Shown one piece after another: positions 34,990-42,945 of a stretch of 64,000 nt of DNA. The notes under the pieces are model-generated. The model saw nothing but the letters and a program-made list of their open reading frames with translations. It was not told the DNA's origin and made no database searches. The translations under genes and the position numbers were made by a program. Position 1 is the first letter of the stretch. Every line of letters starts with the position of its first letter. The stretch spans positions 1 through 64,000 of the forward strand of contig NZ_JBLZFX010000029.1 in assembly GCF_050753345.1 (NCBI RefSeq). Direction: 5' to 3'. The stretch comes from Alkalinema pantanalense (GTDB taxonomy: Bacteria; Cyanobacteriota; Cyanobacteriia; Leptolyngbyales; Leptolyngbyaceae).

Positions 34990-37098
34990 ATGACGAGAAA
35001 ACAGGGAATTCCAAATCGTCGCGATCGTCTGGCGGATGCATCCCAGAAGCCGCGCCAACCTTCTCAAGGAGCGGCATCGCGGGCAAAATCCACGGCATCC
35101 TCAGCCTCGGAATCAGCAGTCAATTCTGAGTTTGGTTCGCCTAAGCTGCCGATCGGTCAACCTTCCCAACCATCTTGGCCCTTAGCGCAATCGGAACAAT
35201 CGGAACAATCTGCTCCAGCGCATCAATCGCAGCCCGATCGTCGTTCCGATCGGCGTTCCCGGCGGCCTCCAGGGGCTCATCGCAACCCACCTTCCGACAG
35301 TGCGAAGTCGGTCTTTTGGGCTAATCTACAACGGCGTTTATTGGATTGGCGGTTTATTGCGATCGTAGGTTTGCTGCTCAGTGGGGGGCTGACCATCCTG
35401 TCACTGGCGTTTCTCTTTAAATTGCCAGCGGTGCCCAACTGTCCGTCAGTCTTCTGGCCCTTGGCTCCGGCCTCGTTACGGCTCCACTGTGCTCAAATTG
35501 CAGCGGGCAAGGAGACGGTGAAAGACTTGCTAGAGGCGATCGAACTGGTGAAGTCATTACCGAAGGATCATCCCCTCTATCCCGAAGCTAGCCGCTTGAT
35601 GGAACAATGGGCGACGGATTTGCTCGACCTAGCGGAAAAGAGCTTTCAAGAAGGCAACATCCAGGAAGCCGTCAGTGCTGCCCGCAAAGTTCCCCAGGAT
35701 TCCTCTGCCTACAAACTGGTGGAAGAGCGGGTGACAAGCTGGGAGAAAATTTGGTCTGAGGCTGAGACGATCGCCAGAAAAGTTGAAGACTTGCTGCGGA
35801 AACAAAATTGGCGGCAAGCCTCTCTGGAAGCCACGAAGCTCCTGGGATTAGAAAATGAATATTGGCAAACGAAAAAATATCCAGAAATTACCCAGCTAAT
35901 TGCCACAACGCGGGACGACATCACCAAATTGAGCCAAGCGCAACGGGCCATCGATCGAGGGAATGCCGATGATCTGATTAAGGCCGTAGATAATGTGGCC
36001 AGTATTAGCGATAAAAGCTATGTCTACCAAGATGCCCAGGACATGTTGCCTCGCTTGGGTAAACGCTTGATGGAACTGGCTGAATCTGCCGCTGAACGAC
36101 GCAACTTTGACGAAGCCCTTCGCATTGCCAACCGCATTCCCGATCGCTTGAAGCTGAAGCAGGATATAGACGACTTTATTGTGCTAGTAGGGGCGCAATC
36201 CCGTGCTGCGAAGGGTTTGGAAGTGGATTTGGAAGACGCGATCGCCCAGGTGCAGCGCATTGGTGCGGGTCGTCCCCTGTACGATCGGGCGCAACGGTTG
36301 GCCAGCCGTTGGCAAGCGGAACTGACCGCCCTAGGCCAACTGAATCGTGCCCGTCAACTAGCCAAGAGTGGCAATCCGAGCGAAATTCAACAGGCGATCG
36401 CAGAAGCCTCGCAAATTGATGCATCTACCGCACAGTATGGCGATGCCAGAAAACTGATTGAAGAAGTCACCAGCCAAACCCAGGCAGCGGAAGATCGCCC
36501 AATTTTGGAGCAGGCCGATCAACTGGCCGCAGCGGGGGATGTGACTTCGTTGCAAGCGGCGATCGCCCAAGCCCAACAGATTCAGTCCAATCGATCGCTC
36601 TATAAACAGGCCCAGGAGAAAATCCGGCGCTGGAGTGATCAGATGGCTCGAACTCAGTACCAGCCAACTCTTGATAATGCTGAGAGCTTAGCGGAATCCG
36701 GAGATTTGGAAGCCGCGATCGCGCAATTGGAACAAATTCCACCGGGCACTTCGGCCTACGACACCGCCCAGGCCAAAATTGAGAAATTCCGCAGCCGTGC
36801 CCAAGCCGAGCAAGTTCTACCCAGAGCCGTCGAACGCGCCAGTGGGGGAACTCCCGATGCTTTGGTGGAAGCCATTGGCCTCGCCCGTCAGGTGCCGGGT
36901 TCCAGTCCGTTACGATCGCAAGCCTCCCAAGCTGTCGATCAATGGAGCCAGCAAATTTTAGACATTGCCTTGGGTCAAGCCAGTTCCGGCGATTTTCCAG
37001 GGGCGATCGCAACGGCGCAAAAAGTTCCATCTGGCACTGTTGCCTATGGCCAAGCTCAATCGCAAATCAGTCAATGGCGTAGGTTAATCGGGCAATAG
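34990..37098 (+). CDS. Conserved membrane protein with repeated helical (TPR-like) units
   Basis: This 702-residue protein has a disordered basic Ser/Gln/Pro-rich N-terminus (1-110), one membrane helix at about 117-140 (FIAIVGLLLSGGLTILSLAF), then 550 residues of helical repeats. The repeats share a pattern: a helix with A-x-G-x-x-x-x-A-I-x-x-A, then P/I-x-x-S/T-x-x-Y-x-x-A-Q, then a helix with I-x-x-W. At least six units can be seen, such as QIQSNRSLYKQAQEKIRRWS, GTSAYDTAQAKIEKF and GTVAYGQAQSQISQWRR. It is TPR-like, probably a periplasmic or cytoplasmic scaffold. Homologues are sometimes labelled chromosome segregation ATPase, but no ATPase motif is present. Function unknown. Confidence 0.8.
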   Translation: MTRKQGIPNRRDRLADASQKPRQPSQGAASRAKSTASSASESAVNSEFGSPKLPIGQPSQPSWPLAQSEQSEQSAPAHQSQPDRRSDRRSRRPPGAHRNPPSDSAKSVFWANLQRRLLDWRFIAIVGLLLSGGLTILSLAFLFKLPAVPNCPSVFWPLAPASLRLHCAQIAAGKETVKDLLEAIELVKSLPKDHPLYPEASRLMEQWATDLLDLAEKSFQEGNIQEAVSAARKVPQDSSAYKLVEERVTSWEKIWSEAETIARKVEDLLRKQNWRQASLEATKLLGLENEYWQTKKYPEITQLIATTRDDITKLSQAQRAIDRGNADDLIKAVDNVASISDKSYVYQDAQDMLPRLGKRLMELAESAAERRNFDEALRIANRIPDRLKLKQDIDDFIVLVGAQSRAAKGLEVDLEDAIAQVQRIGAGRPLYDRAQRLASRWQAELTALGQLNRARQLAKSGNPSEIQQAIAEASQIDASTAQYGDARKLIEEVTSQTQAAEDRPILEQADQLAAAGDVTSLQAAIAQAQQIQSNRSLYKQAQEKIRRWSDQMARTQYQPTLDNAESLAESGDLEAAIAQLEQIPPGTSAYDTAQAKIEKFRSRAQAEQVLPRAVERASGGTPDALVEAIGLARQVPGSSPLRSQASQAVDQWSQQILDIALGQASSGDFPGAIATAQKVPSGTVAYGQAQSQISQWRRLIGQ

Positions 37099-37153
37099 TC
37101 ACTCAAACCGTTACTGCCTTCAGCACCCTCAGCAGAAACGTCCGATCGCAGGG

Positions 37154-38026
37154 CTAAATATTGATAGAGGGGATTGTTGAAGTGGGGGGAGCGATCGTCG
37201 TAGAGAGATGGGTCGGGGCTTGTGCACGCTGGCCCTCACTAATACAAGCCAAGCAGTGCTGAATGTTATAAAATTCTTCGAACTGAAAATCGCTCAACAC
37301 TTGGTAGATCGGCGACTTCATCTCAACCCATAGTGCCCACCTTTGGCTAGAAATGGTGAGGAGCGCTGCAATTTGACGACTGACCAGACCACACAGAATG
37401 GGATAGGCGTAGCGTTTGTAATGGTCTTCAATGTTGTAAATCAAGCCGTAGAGATCGTCGTGATAGCGCAGTCCTTCTTGAATGCCCTGGTGGTGAAAAA
37501 ATTTAAACCGACTCGTCAATGTTTCCGTCAGAAGGGGCGGCATCGTTTGGGTGACGGGATGGCGCGGCAGTTCCAGAATGCTTAAGACCCCAGCTTCAAC
37601 TTCCTCCAAGCTCATACTCATCGATCGACCTTGCAGGATATGACTATGGGCAAGCGTTAACACTTCCAACCGCTGCACCGATTGGTAACGCTGACGAGTA
37701 TTGGGATAAAGGCACAGTAATAAGACGTTAAGGTCGATAGCCTCTAAGTTGTGGAGATTGGGGGGGGGATCCTGTACAGTTTCGAGATGATGATTAATAA
37801 ATTTCCGTAAAATCTTCCGGACTTGATACTGAGCAACAGCAGATAGGGTTGTGAGATCGGAAGACGATCGGAAACCATTGGTCCGCAAGGGAATCGATAC
37901 AGGTGAATACTGATCGGAAGGCTGCTCTGAGAAAGACCAAGTTTGCATAGAACGCACTGACTTAACGATTGAAACACCATTCACAGAACAGGAACCGTTC
38001 ATTAGTGAACCATCATTGAATCTCAA
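37154..38026 (-). CDS. Conserved hypothetical protein
   Basis: A 290-residue predicted soluble protein that I do not recognise as a named family. The first 60 residues are Ser-rich and probably disordered. The rest looks helical and contains VRKILRKFINHHLETVQ, EVEAGVLSILELPRHPVTQ, RYHDDLYGLIYNIEDHYKRY and FEEFYNIQHCLAC. There is no membrane segment or known motif. The frame is intact, its codon use matches its neighbours, and it is convergent with the upstream repeat protein, so it is likely a true gene. A start further downstream (for example at the second Met) is possible. Confidence 0.6.
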   Translation of the reverse strand: MRFNDGSLMNGSCSVNGVSIVKSVRSMQTWSFSEQPSDQYSPVSIPLRTNGFRSSSDLTTLSAVAQYQVRKILRKFINHHLETVQDPPPNLHNLEAIDLNVLLLCLYPNTRQRYQSVQRLEVLTLAHSHILQGRSMSMSLEEVEAGVLSILELPRHPVTQTMPPLLTETLTSRFKFFHHQGIQEGLRYHDDLYGLIYNIEDHYKRYAYPILCGLVSRQIAALLTISSQRWALWVEMKSPIYQVLSDFQFEEFYNIQHCLACISEGQRAQAPTHLSTTIAPPTSTIPSINI

Positions 38027-38495
38027 GGTTTTATGCTGTTACTCGATCGAATTTTCTGCATGCCTAAAAACGAGCAGATAAATCTCAATTTCAATGTTGC
38101 CGTTCGATTGAGTCTGCCACAGGGTCTGTGAGATCAAACAACTTTAATTAATAAATTTAAGTCGGGATGGAAGAAACCCTGGGGTAGTTACTGAACCTTA
38201 TTTCGTGATAGGTCCCTAACAATGGTCTTCTGTGTAGGATGCCTTATCACCCACCTGAGTTAGAAAAGCCCAGTCAAAAAGCAGCCACTTAGCGGAGCAA
38301 TATTTCGCAAATCAGAAAAGAATGTAAAATATTTTACAAATTTAGAAAGGTTATGTTTAGGAAGCGATCGCTAATGAGCAGTACTCCTTTTCTGTACTAC
38401 CTCTGGGAAATCGCTTGCAGTCCTTACTCACCAGTTGCGATACCACACACCAGTTGCACTTAAAAGGAGCCTTCCCGACTTCCCGAACCTTGGTT
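38027..38495. other. Spacer upstream of the 290-residue hypothetical gene
   Basis: 469 bp between two minus-strand genes with no supported ORF. A 34-codon open frame near 38354 has no recognisable similarity. One HIP1 octamer (38364-38371) and no clear hairpins were seen. Confidence 0.5.
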
Positions 38496-40004
38496 TCAAT
38501 TGCAAGCTTCAATCTGGCGTGCCACTGTCAGAGCAGAGTAACTAACCCCTGCGGTTCCTTCACCGGGATGGGTGGAGTCGCCGACGAGCCAGAGGTGGGG
38601 CACGGGGGTGCGATTGGCAAAACCAAAGGGGCCAAAGGTGGATAGCCGCATTCCTACACCACCCACGAACCCTTTGTGCCGTGCGGTGTAGCGCCAAAAG
38701 GTCAACGGTGTAGCGGCTTCTTGATAGACGATCGTACCTTCTAGATCAAAATGCTGGGCCAATCGCGCGATCGCGGTGTCGGTATAAGCCTGTTTACGGG
38801 CTTGGTAGTCTTCGGGTTTGTCTTTGATGGCCCACCAAGGGCTGGCATCGACAAAAGAGGACGCAATCAGCGTAGCTTTCCCTTCCGGGGCGCGGCCATC
38901 CCCCGGTTTGCTGACGGAGACAAAGAGGGAGTTATTTTCTCCGATCGGGCCGTTGTAGTCGTACAGGAATTGCAAATGGGGGGGGCAGTCCTTGGGGATG
39001 GCCGATTGATCAACGCCCAGGTAGACCACAAAAGCTCCAGAAGGATCGGTGAGTTGATCGACCCGTTGGCGATATCCCCTAGGTGCTCGATCGCCCAGCA
39101 GTCGCACGGCATCCTGCACCGTCACGTTGGCCACAATATGATCGGCGGCTTCGATCCAAGTTTCCCCAGTTTTTTGATTGCGGACGGTGATGCCCGTGGC
39201 TTGGGTGCCGTTGGTGTGAATGGCTTCGACGGTGTGGCGCAGGTGTAGACTGCCGCCGTGGTTTTCTAGGGCGGAGGTGAGGCGATCGCTGAGGACTTGC
39301 AAACTGCCCTGCAAATGCCAGAGTCCGTAGGGGGCTTGGGAAACGGCGAGGGCGGTGGCGGCGTAGAGAAGGGCGGTTTCGTCGGCGTTGACCTGGGAAT
39401 AGAGCTTGAGTTGGACATCGAGGAAGGTGCGCAAGCGCCGATCGTTGTACAGGCCAAACCATCGCAGCGCGTCGCCTACGGTAGACAGGGCAAAGGGGGC
39501 CGTGATTAAGGTATCGGGGCGGAGGGCTTGCAGGAGTTGGCCCAAATCCCACAGGTTACGGGGGGGGAGAACTGGATCGCGGCCTTGGAACTTCCAACTG
39601 GCTTCAAACAGGGTATTCAGCAATTGCCAGAAGGGTTCACTGCCGGGGAATTGCCGTTGGCGTTCGGCTTGCCATTTCGCCCGATCGCGCCAAATTTGGA
39701 TTGCTTCTGCTTCACCGGGCAACCAGACCGCGCAGGCTGGGTCGCACAGGGTAGCGGCGGGCAGATCAATTCCCAATTCGGTAAAGATGCGATGGTGAAT
39801 GCCGCCCGGTTCCAATCCAGCAACTTGGGTCGCCCCGACATCAAAGGTAAAGCCCCGCCGCTGGAAGGTGGACGCACAACCCCCCGGCACGATCGCCTGA
39901 TCGAAAATTTTGACCTGATAGCCCCGTTTAGCCAGCAATGCACCAGCGGTTAAGCCTCCGATTCCGGCTCCGATGACTGCAATGGATTTTGCGGGACTCA
40001 TCAT
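38496..40004 (-). CDS. crtD: Carotenoid C-3',4' desaturase (CrtD type)
   Basis: A 502-residue FAD enzyme of the phytoene desaturase/carotene isomerase superfamily. The dinucleotide motif GAGIGGLTAGALLAKRGY (residues 11-28) is followed by PGGCASTFQRRGFTFDVGA. The C-terminal FAD part has HKGFVGGVG, HLWLVGDSTHPGEGTAGVSY and ALTVARQIE. The overall length and the middle region best fit cyanobacterial CrtD, which introduces the 3',4' double bond of myxoxanthophyll. Carotene cis-trans isomerase CrtISO is the main alternative. Acts at the membrane. Single gene, divergent from the Nudix gene. Confidence 0.75.
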   Translation of the reverse strand: MMSPAKSIAVIGAGIGGLTAGALLAKRGYQVKIFDQAIVPGGCASTFQRRGFTFDVGATQVAGLEPGGIHHRIFTELGIDLPAATLCDPACAVWLPGEAEAIQIWRDRAKWQAERQRQFPGSEPFWQLLNTLFEASWKFQGRDPVLPPRNLWDLGQLLQALRPDTLITAPFALSTVGDALRWFGLYNDRRLRTFLDVQLKLYSQVNADETALLYAATALAVSQAPYGLWHLQGSLQVLSDRLTSALENHGGSLHLRHTVEAIHTNGTQATGITVRNQKTGETWIEAADHIVANVTVQDAVRLLGDRAPRGYRQRVDQLTDPSGAFVVYLGVDQSAIPKDCPPHLQFLYDYNGPIGENNSLFVSVSKPGDGRAPEGKATLIASSFVDASPWWAIKDKPEDYQARKQAYTDTAIARLAQHFDLEGTIVYQEAATPLTFWRYTARHKGFVGGVGMRLSTFGPFGFANRTPVPHLWLVGDSTHPGEGTAGVSYSALTVARQIEACN

Positions 40005-40202
40005 ATCGTTACATTTCGTAATATTTCTTTCATCTTAAAAGGAATTCGGGCGATCGGGGATGAAAATTCCGGTCAAAGGGGTGGAATGATCAATAGCAAT
40101 TTTTTGGCAATTGCAGAATTCCTGGAAAACGGTGTTTCACCCCATGCCGAGTTGGGGAAACTTCGTTAGCATAGTTGCTCGATCGTTCATCCTACTGCTG
40201 TC

Positions 40203-40694
40203 ATGAATCCTCCTCCTGCCCCATCGGTGAAACGCAAAGTTCTGGCCTACATTACCCATCAAGAAGAACTATTGGTGTTTCGGCAGGAAGATTATCCTTA
40301 CTTTGGCATTCAGGTTCCAGGGGGGTCGATCGAAGCGGGAGAGACGATCGTCGATGCCCTGTTGCGGGAGGTGTACGAAGAAACGGGGTTGAAGGCGGTT
40401 CAGATTGTGGATTATTTAGGTAGCTTTTGGAAGGTGGGACAGGCGCGGATGCGGGAATACCATGCCTTCCATTTGCAACTAACGGCCCCTGCGCCCCGAC
40501 GGTGGCGGCATTATGAAGAATTTTCGGGGGCGCGCAAAGGCCCGATCGCCTTTGATTTTTTTTGGGTGCCCTTGGGAAATACTGATTGGACGCTGTTTCG
40601 GGGGCAGGAAATGGTGCCTTGGTTGCGGCGATCGTTTCCTGCGGCATTCCCCCAACCCGTGATACCCCAAGCCCTTACAATGGGAGCTAGATAA
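40203..40694 (+). CDS. Nudix hydrolase
   Basis: A 163-residue enzyme with an exact Nudix box at about residues 40-62: GGSIEAGETIVDALLREV followed by YEETGL, fitting Gx5Ex7REUxEExGU. Such enzymes hydrolyse nucleoside-diphosphate-linked substrates with magnesium. Specificity cannot be read. The N-terminus KRKVLAYITHQEELLVFRQ is typical. It begins a plus-strand run with ycf3 (23 bp later) and gatC. Confidence 0.92.
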   Translation: MNPPPAPSVKRKVLAYITHQEELLVFRQEDYPYFGIQVPGGSIEAGETIVDALLREVYEETGLKAVQIVDYLGSFWKVGQARMREYHAFHLQLTAPAPRRWRHYEEFSGARKGPIAFDFFWVPLGNTDWTLFRGQEMVPWLRRSFPAAFPQPVIPQALTMGAR

Positions 40695-40717
40695 ATTGCT
40701 GCTTTAACGAGACAGTC

Positions 40718-41239
40718 ATGCCTAGATCCCAACGCAACGACAACTTCATTGATAAAAGCTTTACCGTGATGGCGGATATCATCCTCAAGGTGTTTCCCGC
40801 CAGCAAAAAGGAAAAGGAAGCGTTTGCTTACTATCGGGATGGGATGTCTGCCCAGGCGGATGGGGAATATGCAGAGGCGCTGGATAACTACTTTGAGGCG
40901 CTGAAGCTGGAGGAAGATAGCAACGATCGCAGCTTTATTCTCTACAACATTGGTTTGATCAAGGCGAGTGTGGGTGATCAGGCGGAAGCGCTGGACTATT
41001 ATCACCAGGCGCTGGAACTGAATCCTCGGATGCCCCAGGCGTTGAACAATATTGCGGTGATTTACCATTACCAAGGGGAGCAGGCCAAGGAAGAGGGCTT
41101 GGATGAGGAAGGGGAAGCGCTGTTTGATAAGGCGGCGGAGTATTGGAAGCGGGCGATTTTGCTTGCGCCGAATAACTACATTGAAGCGCAGAACTGGTTG
41201 AAGACGACGGGCCGATCGACGATCGATGTCTATTTCTAA
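40718..41239 (+). CDS. ycf3: Photosystem I assembly protein Ycf3
   Basis: Ycf3 is a thylakoid-associated TPR chaperone needed to build photosystem I. It has 173 residues. The family N-terminus (PRSQRNDNFIDKSFTVMAD) precedes three TPR units: AFAYYRDGMSAQADGEYAEA, SFILYNIGLIKASVGDQAEA and PQALNNIAVIYHYQGEQA. The C-terminal NYIEAQNWLKTTGRS is diagnostic. It lies directly after the Nudix gene and before gatC, all plus strand. Confidence 0.98.
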   Translation: MPRSQRNDNFIDKSFTVMADIILKVFPASKKEKEAFAYYRDGMSAQADGEYAEALDNYFEALKLEEDSNDRSFILYNIGLIKASVGDQAEALDYYHQALELNPRMPQALNNIAVIYHYQGEQAKEEGLDEEGEALFDKAAEYWKRAILLAPNNYIEAQNWLKTTGRSTIDVYF

Positions 41240-41313
41240 TTCCGGTCTGTTTTTTTGGGATGGCGATTTCTGAGCTAGAATAAACGACGGTTTTCTGGAG
41301 GCAAGGTTGAGAT

Positions 41314-41607
41314 ATGTCCCTCGATCGCGAACAGGTTCATAAGGTGGCGACGTTGGCTCGGTTGGCGCTGACGCCGGAGGAAGAGGAAAAATTTGCGGGG
41401 CAACTCACAAGCATTTTGGACTATGTGGAGCAGTTGAATGAGTTGGATGTGGCGGATGTGCCACCGACGACTCGGGCGATCGATGTGAGTAATGTGACGC
41501 GGGTGGATGTGCAACGGGCCTACGAAAACCGGGAGGCAATTCTGAATTCTGCGCCCGATCGGGAAGATGATTTCTTTAAGGTGCCGAAGATTGTTACGGG
41601 TGACTAA
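41314..41607 (+). CDS. gatC: Aspartyl/glutamyl-tRNA amidotransferase subunit C (GatC)
   Basis: GatC is the small clamp subunit of the GatCAB complex, which turns Glu-tRNA(Gln) into Gln-tRNA(Gln). The 97-residue protein shows EQVHKVATLARLALTPEEEE, the helix FAGQLTSILDYVEQLNELD, VPPTTRAIDVSNVTRVD and the end NSAPDREDDFFKVPKIV. A good ribosome binding site (TGGAGG) precedes the ATG. A strong terminator follows after about 60 bp. gatA and gatB are not in this window. Confidence 0.97.
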   Translation: MSLDREQVHKVATLARLALTPEEEEKFAGQLTSILDYVEQLNELDVADVPPTTRAIDVSNVTRVDVQRAYENREAILNSAPDREDDFFKVPKIVTGD

Positions 41608-41666
41608 TTCGATTGATGATTGGATTAATTAACAGTTGATTAATCGGTATAGATGTTAACAGTGAA

Positions 41667-41705
41667 ACAGCGGCGATCGTGTTTAGTGCGATCGTCGCTG
41701 TTTTT
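41667..41705 (+). terminator. Rho-independent terminator after gatC
   Basis: ACAGCGGCGATCG (41667-41679) pairs with CGATCGTCGCTGT (41689-41701), giving a 13-bp stem with one G-T pair. It is followed by TTTTT. It ends the Nudix-ycf3-gatC transcript. Confidence 0.9.
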
Positions 41706-41778
41706 GCTTAATTGCTTGCATAAATGTAGCTGTCGTCAAGCCAAGTAGAACAACCTTATCTTTGCTAGCTCTAGCTAT

Positions 41779-41935
41779 CCGATCCCCCTAAATCCCCCTT
41801 AAAAAGGGGGACTTTGAAAAAATTTGACCGAATTCCCCCTTTTTTAAGGGGGGCTAGGGGGGATCGGATTTGTATCATAAATGAATTTATTTGATGCCGC
41901 TATCCTAAATTGTGGGCTATGGCTATATCTGCTGA
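41779..41935. repeat. Dispersed palindromic repeat, copy 2
   Basis: CCGATCCCCCTAAATCCCCC at the left and an imperfect complement (AAGGGGGGCTAGGGGGGATC) at the right frame an 85-bp inverted repeat. Inner arms CCCCCTTAAAAAGGGGG add a local palindrome. To the right, 41857-41930 matches window positions 92-165. No ORF inside. This is the kind of GATCCCCC-type element often seen between cyanobacterial genes; mobility is not shown. Confidence 0.7.
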
Positions 41936-42104
41936 ATTAGATAGTCAATGTTAATTCACAACAATACAAATTAAGCAGTTTTGTAAAGTGGGATTGACAG
42001 GCATGCGCGTTTATTTGTACTGTGTTCAGTCATAGCGATTCGCCATGGACATCCTTCTTGCGTAAGACGGTTTGTTACGAAGCATGGGGTCGCTTGTATC
42101 CTAA

Positions 42105-42253
42105 AAATTTAGGGCACTACCCTTCGTTGGTGAGACAACTCCGGGTAGCTATTCCCCCTCGCTGAGAGTGCAGCAAGGAGGCTTGATGAGGATTTTAACA
42201 TCTGACCGAGCCACTCTTGTTTGTGATGTCAAACGGGGTGGCTCTAAATTTTT
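42105..42253 (+). ncRNA. Candidate structured leader RNA or small RNA
   Basis: There is no gene between the gatC terminator (41705) and a second strong plus-strand terminator (42208-42253). Something must be transcribed into that terminator. Just before it, CCTC-GCTG-AGAGTG-CAGC-AAG-GAGG (about 42157-42181) forms another stem-loop. It lies 100 bp before a small conserved gene (42354), so it could be an attenuating leader of that gene or a free small RNA. It does not show the conserved core of the cyanobacterial glutamine riboswitch as I know it. The 5' end is a guess. Confidence 0.35.
42208..42253 (+). terminator. Strong hairpin terminator with no gene upstream
   Basis: GAGCCAC (42208-42214) pairs with GTGGCTC (42238-42244). 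The stem continues inside as TCT-TGTTTG against CAAAC-GGG with two G-T pairs and one bulge, giving about 15 pairs. The loop is TGATGT. The stem is followed by TAAATTTTT and later CTTTTTT. Confidence 0.8.
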
Positions 42254-42353
42254 GGGCTTTTTTCCGCCCTCATCCCCAGCTCTTCTTCCAGATTCGGAGG
42301 GAGTAAGTTTGCATTCGGGATAGGATTCACTACAAACAGGAGAAGCTCACAAT

Positions 42354-42566
42354 ATGGCGAAAGGTTCTAGCGATCGGAGCGATCGCTCGATCGAACAGTT
42401 GCATCCATACTATCGGTTACAGCTTTTTGGCACGAAGGAAACGGTTGAGTCAATCATTAACCGATTACATTCGATCGGATTTGTGGATAGGGTTTACTGG
42501 GGAAAACCCATGCCTGTGCCTGGGGTAGAAGGCGAATGGGTTAGCGTGTTGCAACGCCGTTGGTAA
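42354..42566 (+). CDS. Small conserved hypothetical protein
   Basis: A 70-residue protein with a clear ribosome binding site (CAGGAGAAG) and an ATG. The body HPYYRLQLFGTKETVESIIN and GFVDRVYWGKPMPVPGVEGE looks like a small alpha/beta domain seen in cyanobacterial hypothetical proteins. It has no signal, membrane segment or known motif. It follows the orphan terminator by 100 bp, so it may be controlled by it. Function unknown. Confidence 0.6.
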   Translation: MAKGSSDRSDRSIEQLHPYYRLQLFGTKETVESIINRLHSIGFVDRVYWGKPMPVPGVEGEWVSVLQRRW

Positions 42567-42945
42567 AAGCTGAGGCGTAAGTGTCCCGCAGGTCTGCTTA
42601 TCTTGGAGTCTGTGGGCACCTTTACTACGGCGCTCGGGGGGTTAGTAAAAGCAGCGATCGAGGTACTTGAGGAGCGATCGTACATTTTCTCCCTCATTTG
42701 TGTGATGCAAAGTTCGATCGGCTTTTCAGATTGTTTCGTAGGCAGTCGTTTTTCGGTAAAAATCTAGAAACTTTATCATTGGCCTAGTGTGATCGATCGT
42801 CGCACCTGACTGGCAATGCTACACTATTTCCAGCAAAATCAACTCACAGCAGGTGATCTTTGCGTTAGGCTGCATATTAAAGCTGAATTAAGTCAGGCTG
42901 CTAAAGTCTAATCACTATGTTTTGCCGAGTAAGTCAGGAGCAAGC
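42567..42945. other. Spacer upstream of the HNH-NTase gene
   Basis: 379 bp with several CGATCG words and no supported gene. AT content rises towards the HNH-NTase gene. Confidence 0.5.

Noticed and set aside
38751..40004. Several overlapping plus- and minus-strand frames of 60-165 codons
   Set aside because: They are shadows of the crtD frame in a GC-rich region.
42105..42253. Glutamine riboswitch (glnA / downstream-peptide motif)
   Set aside because: The location before a small gene fits, but the conserved core expected for that class was not found.
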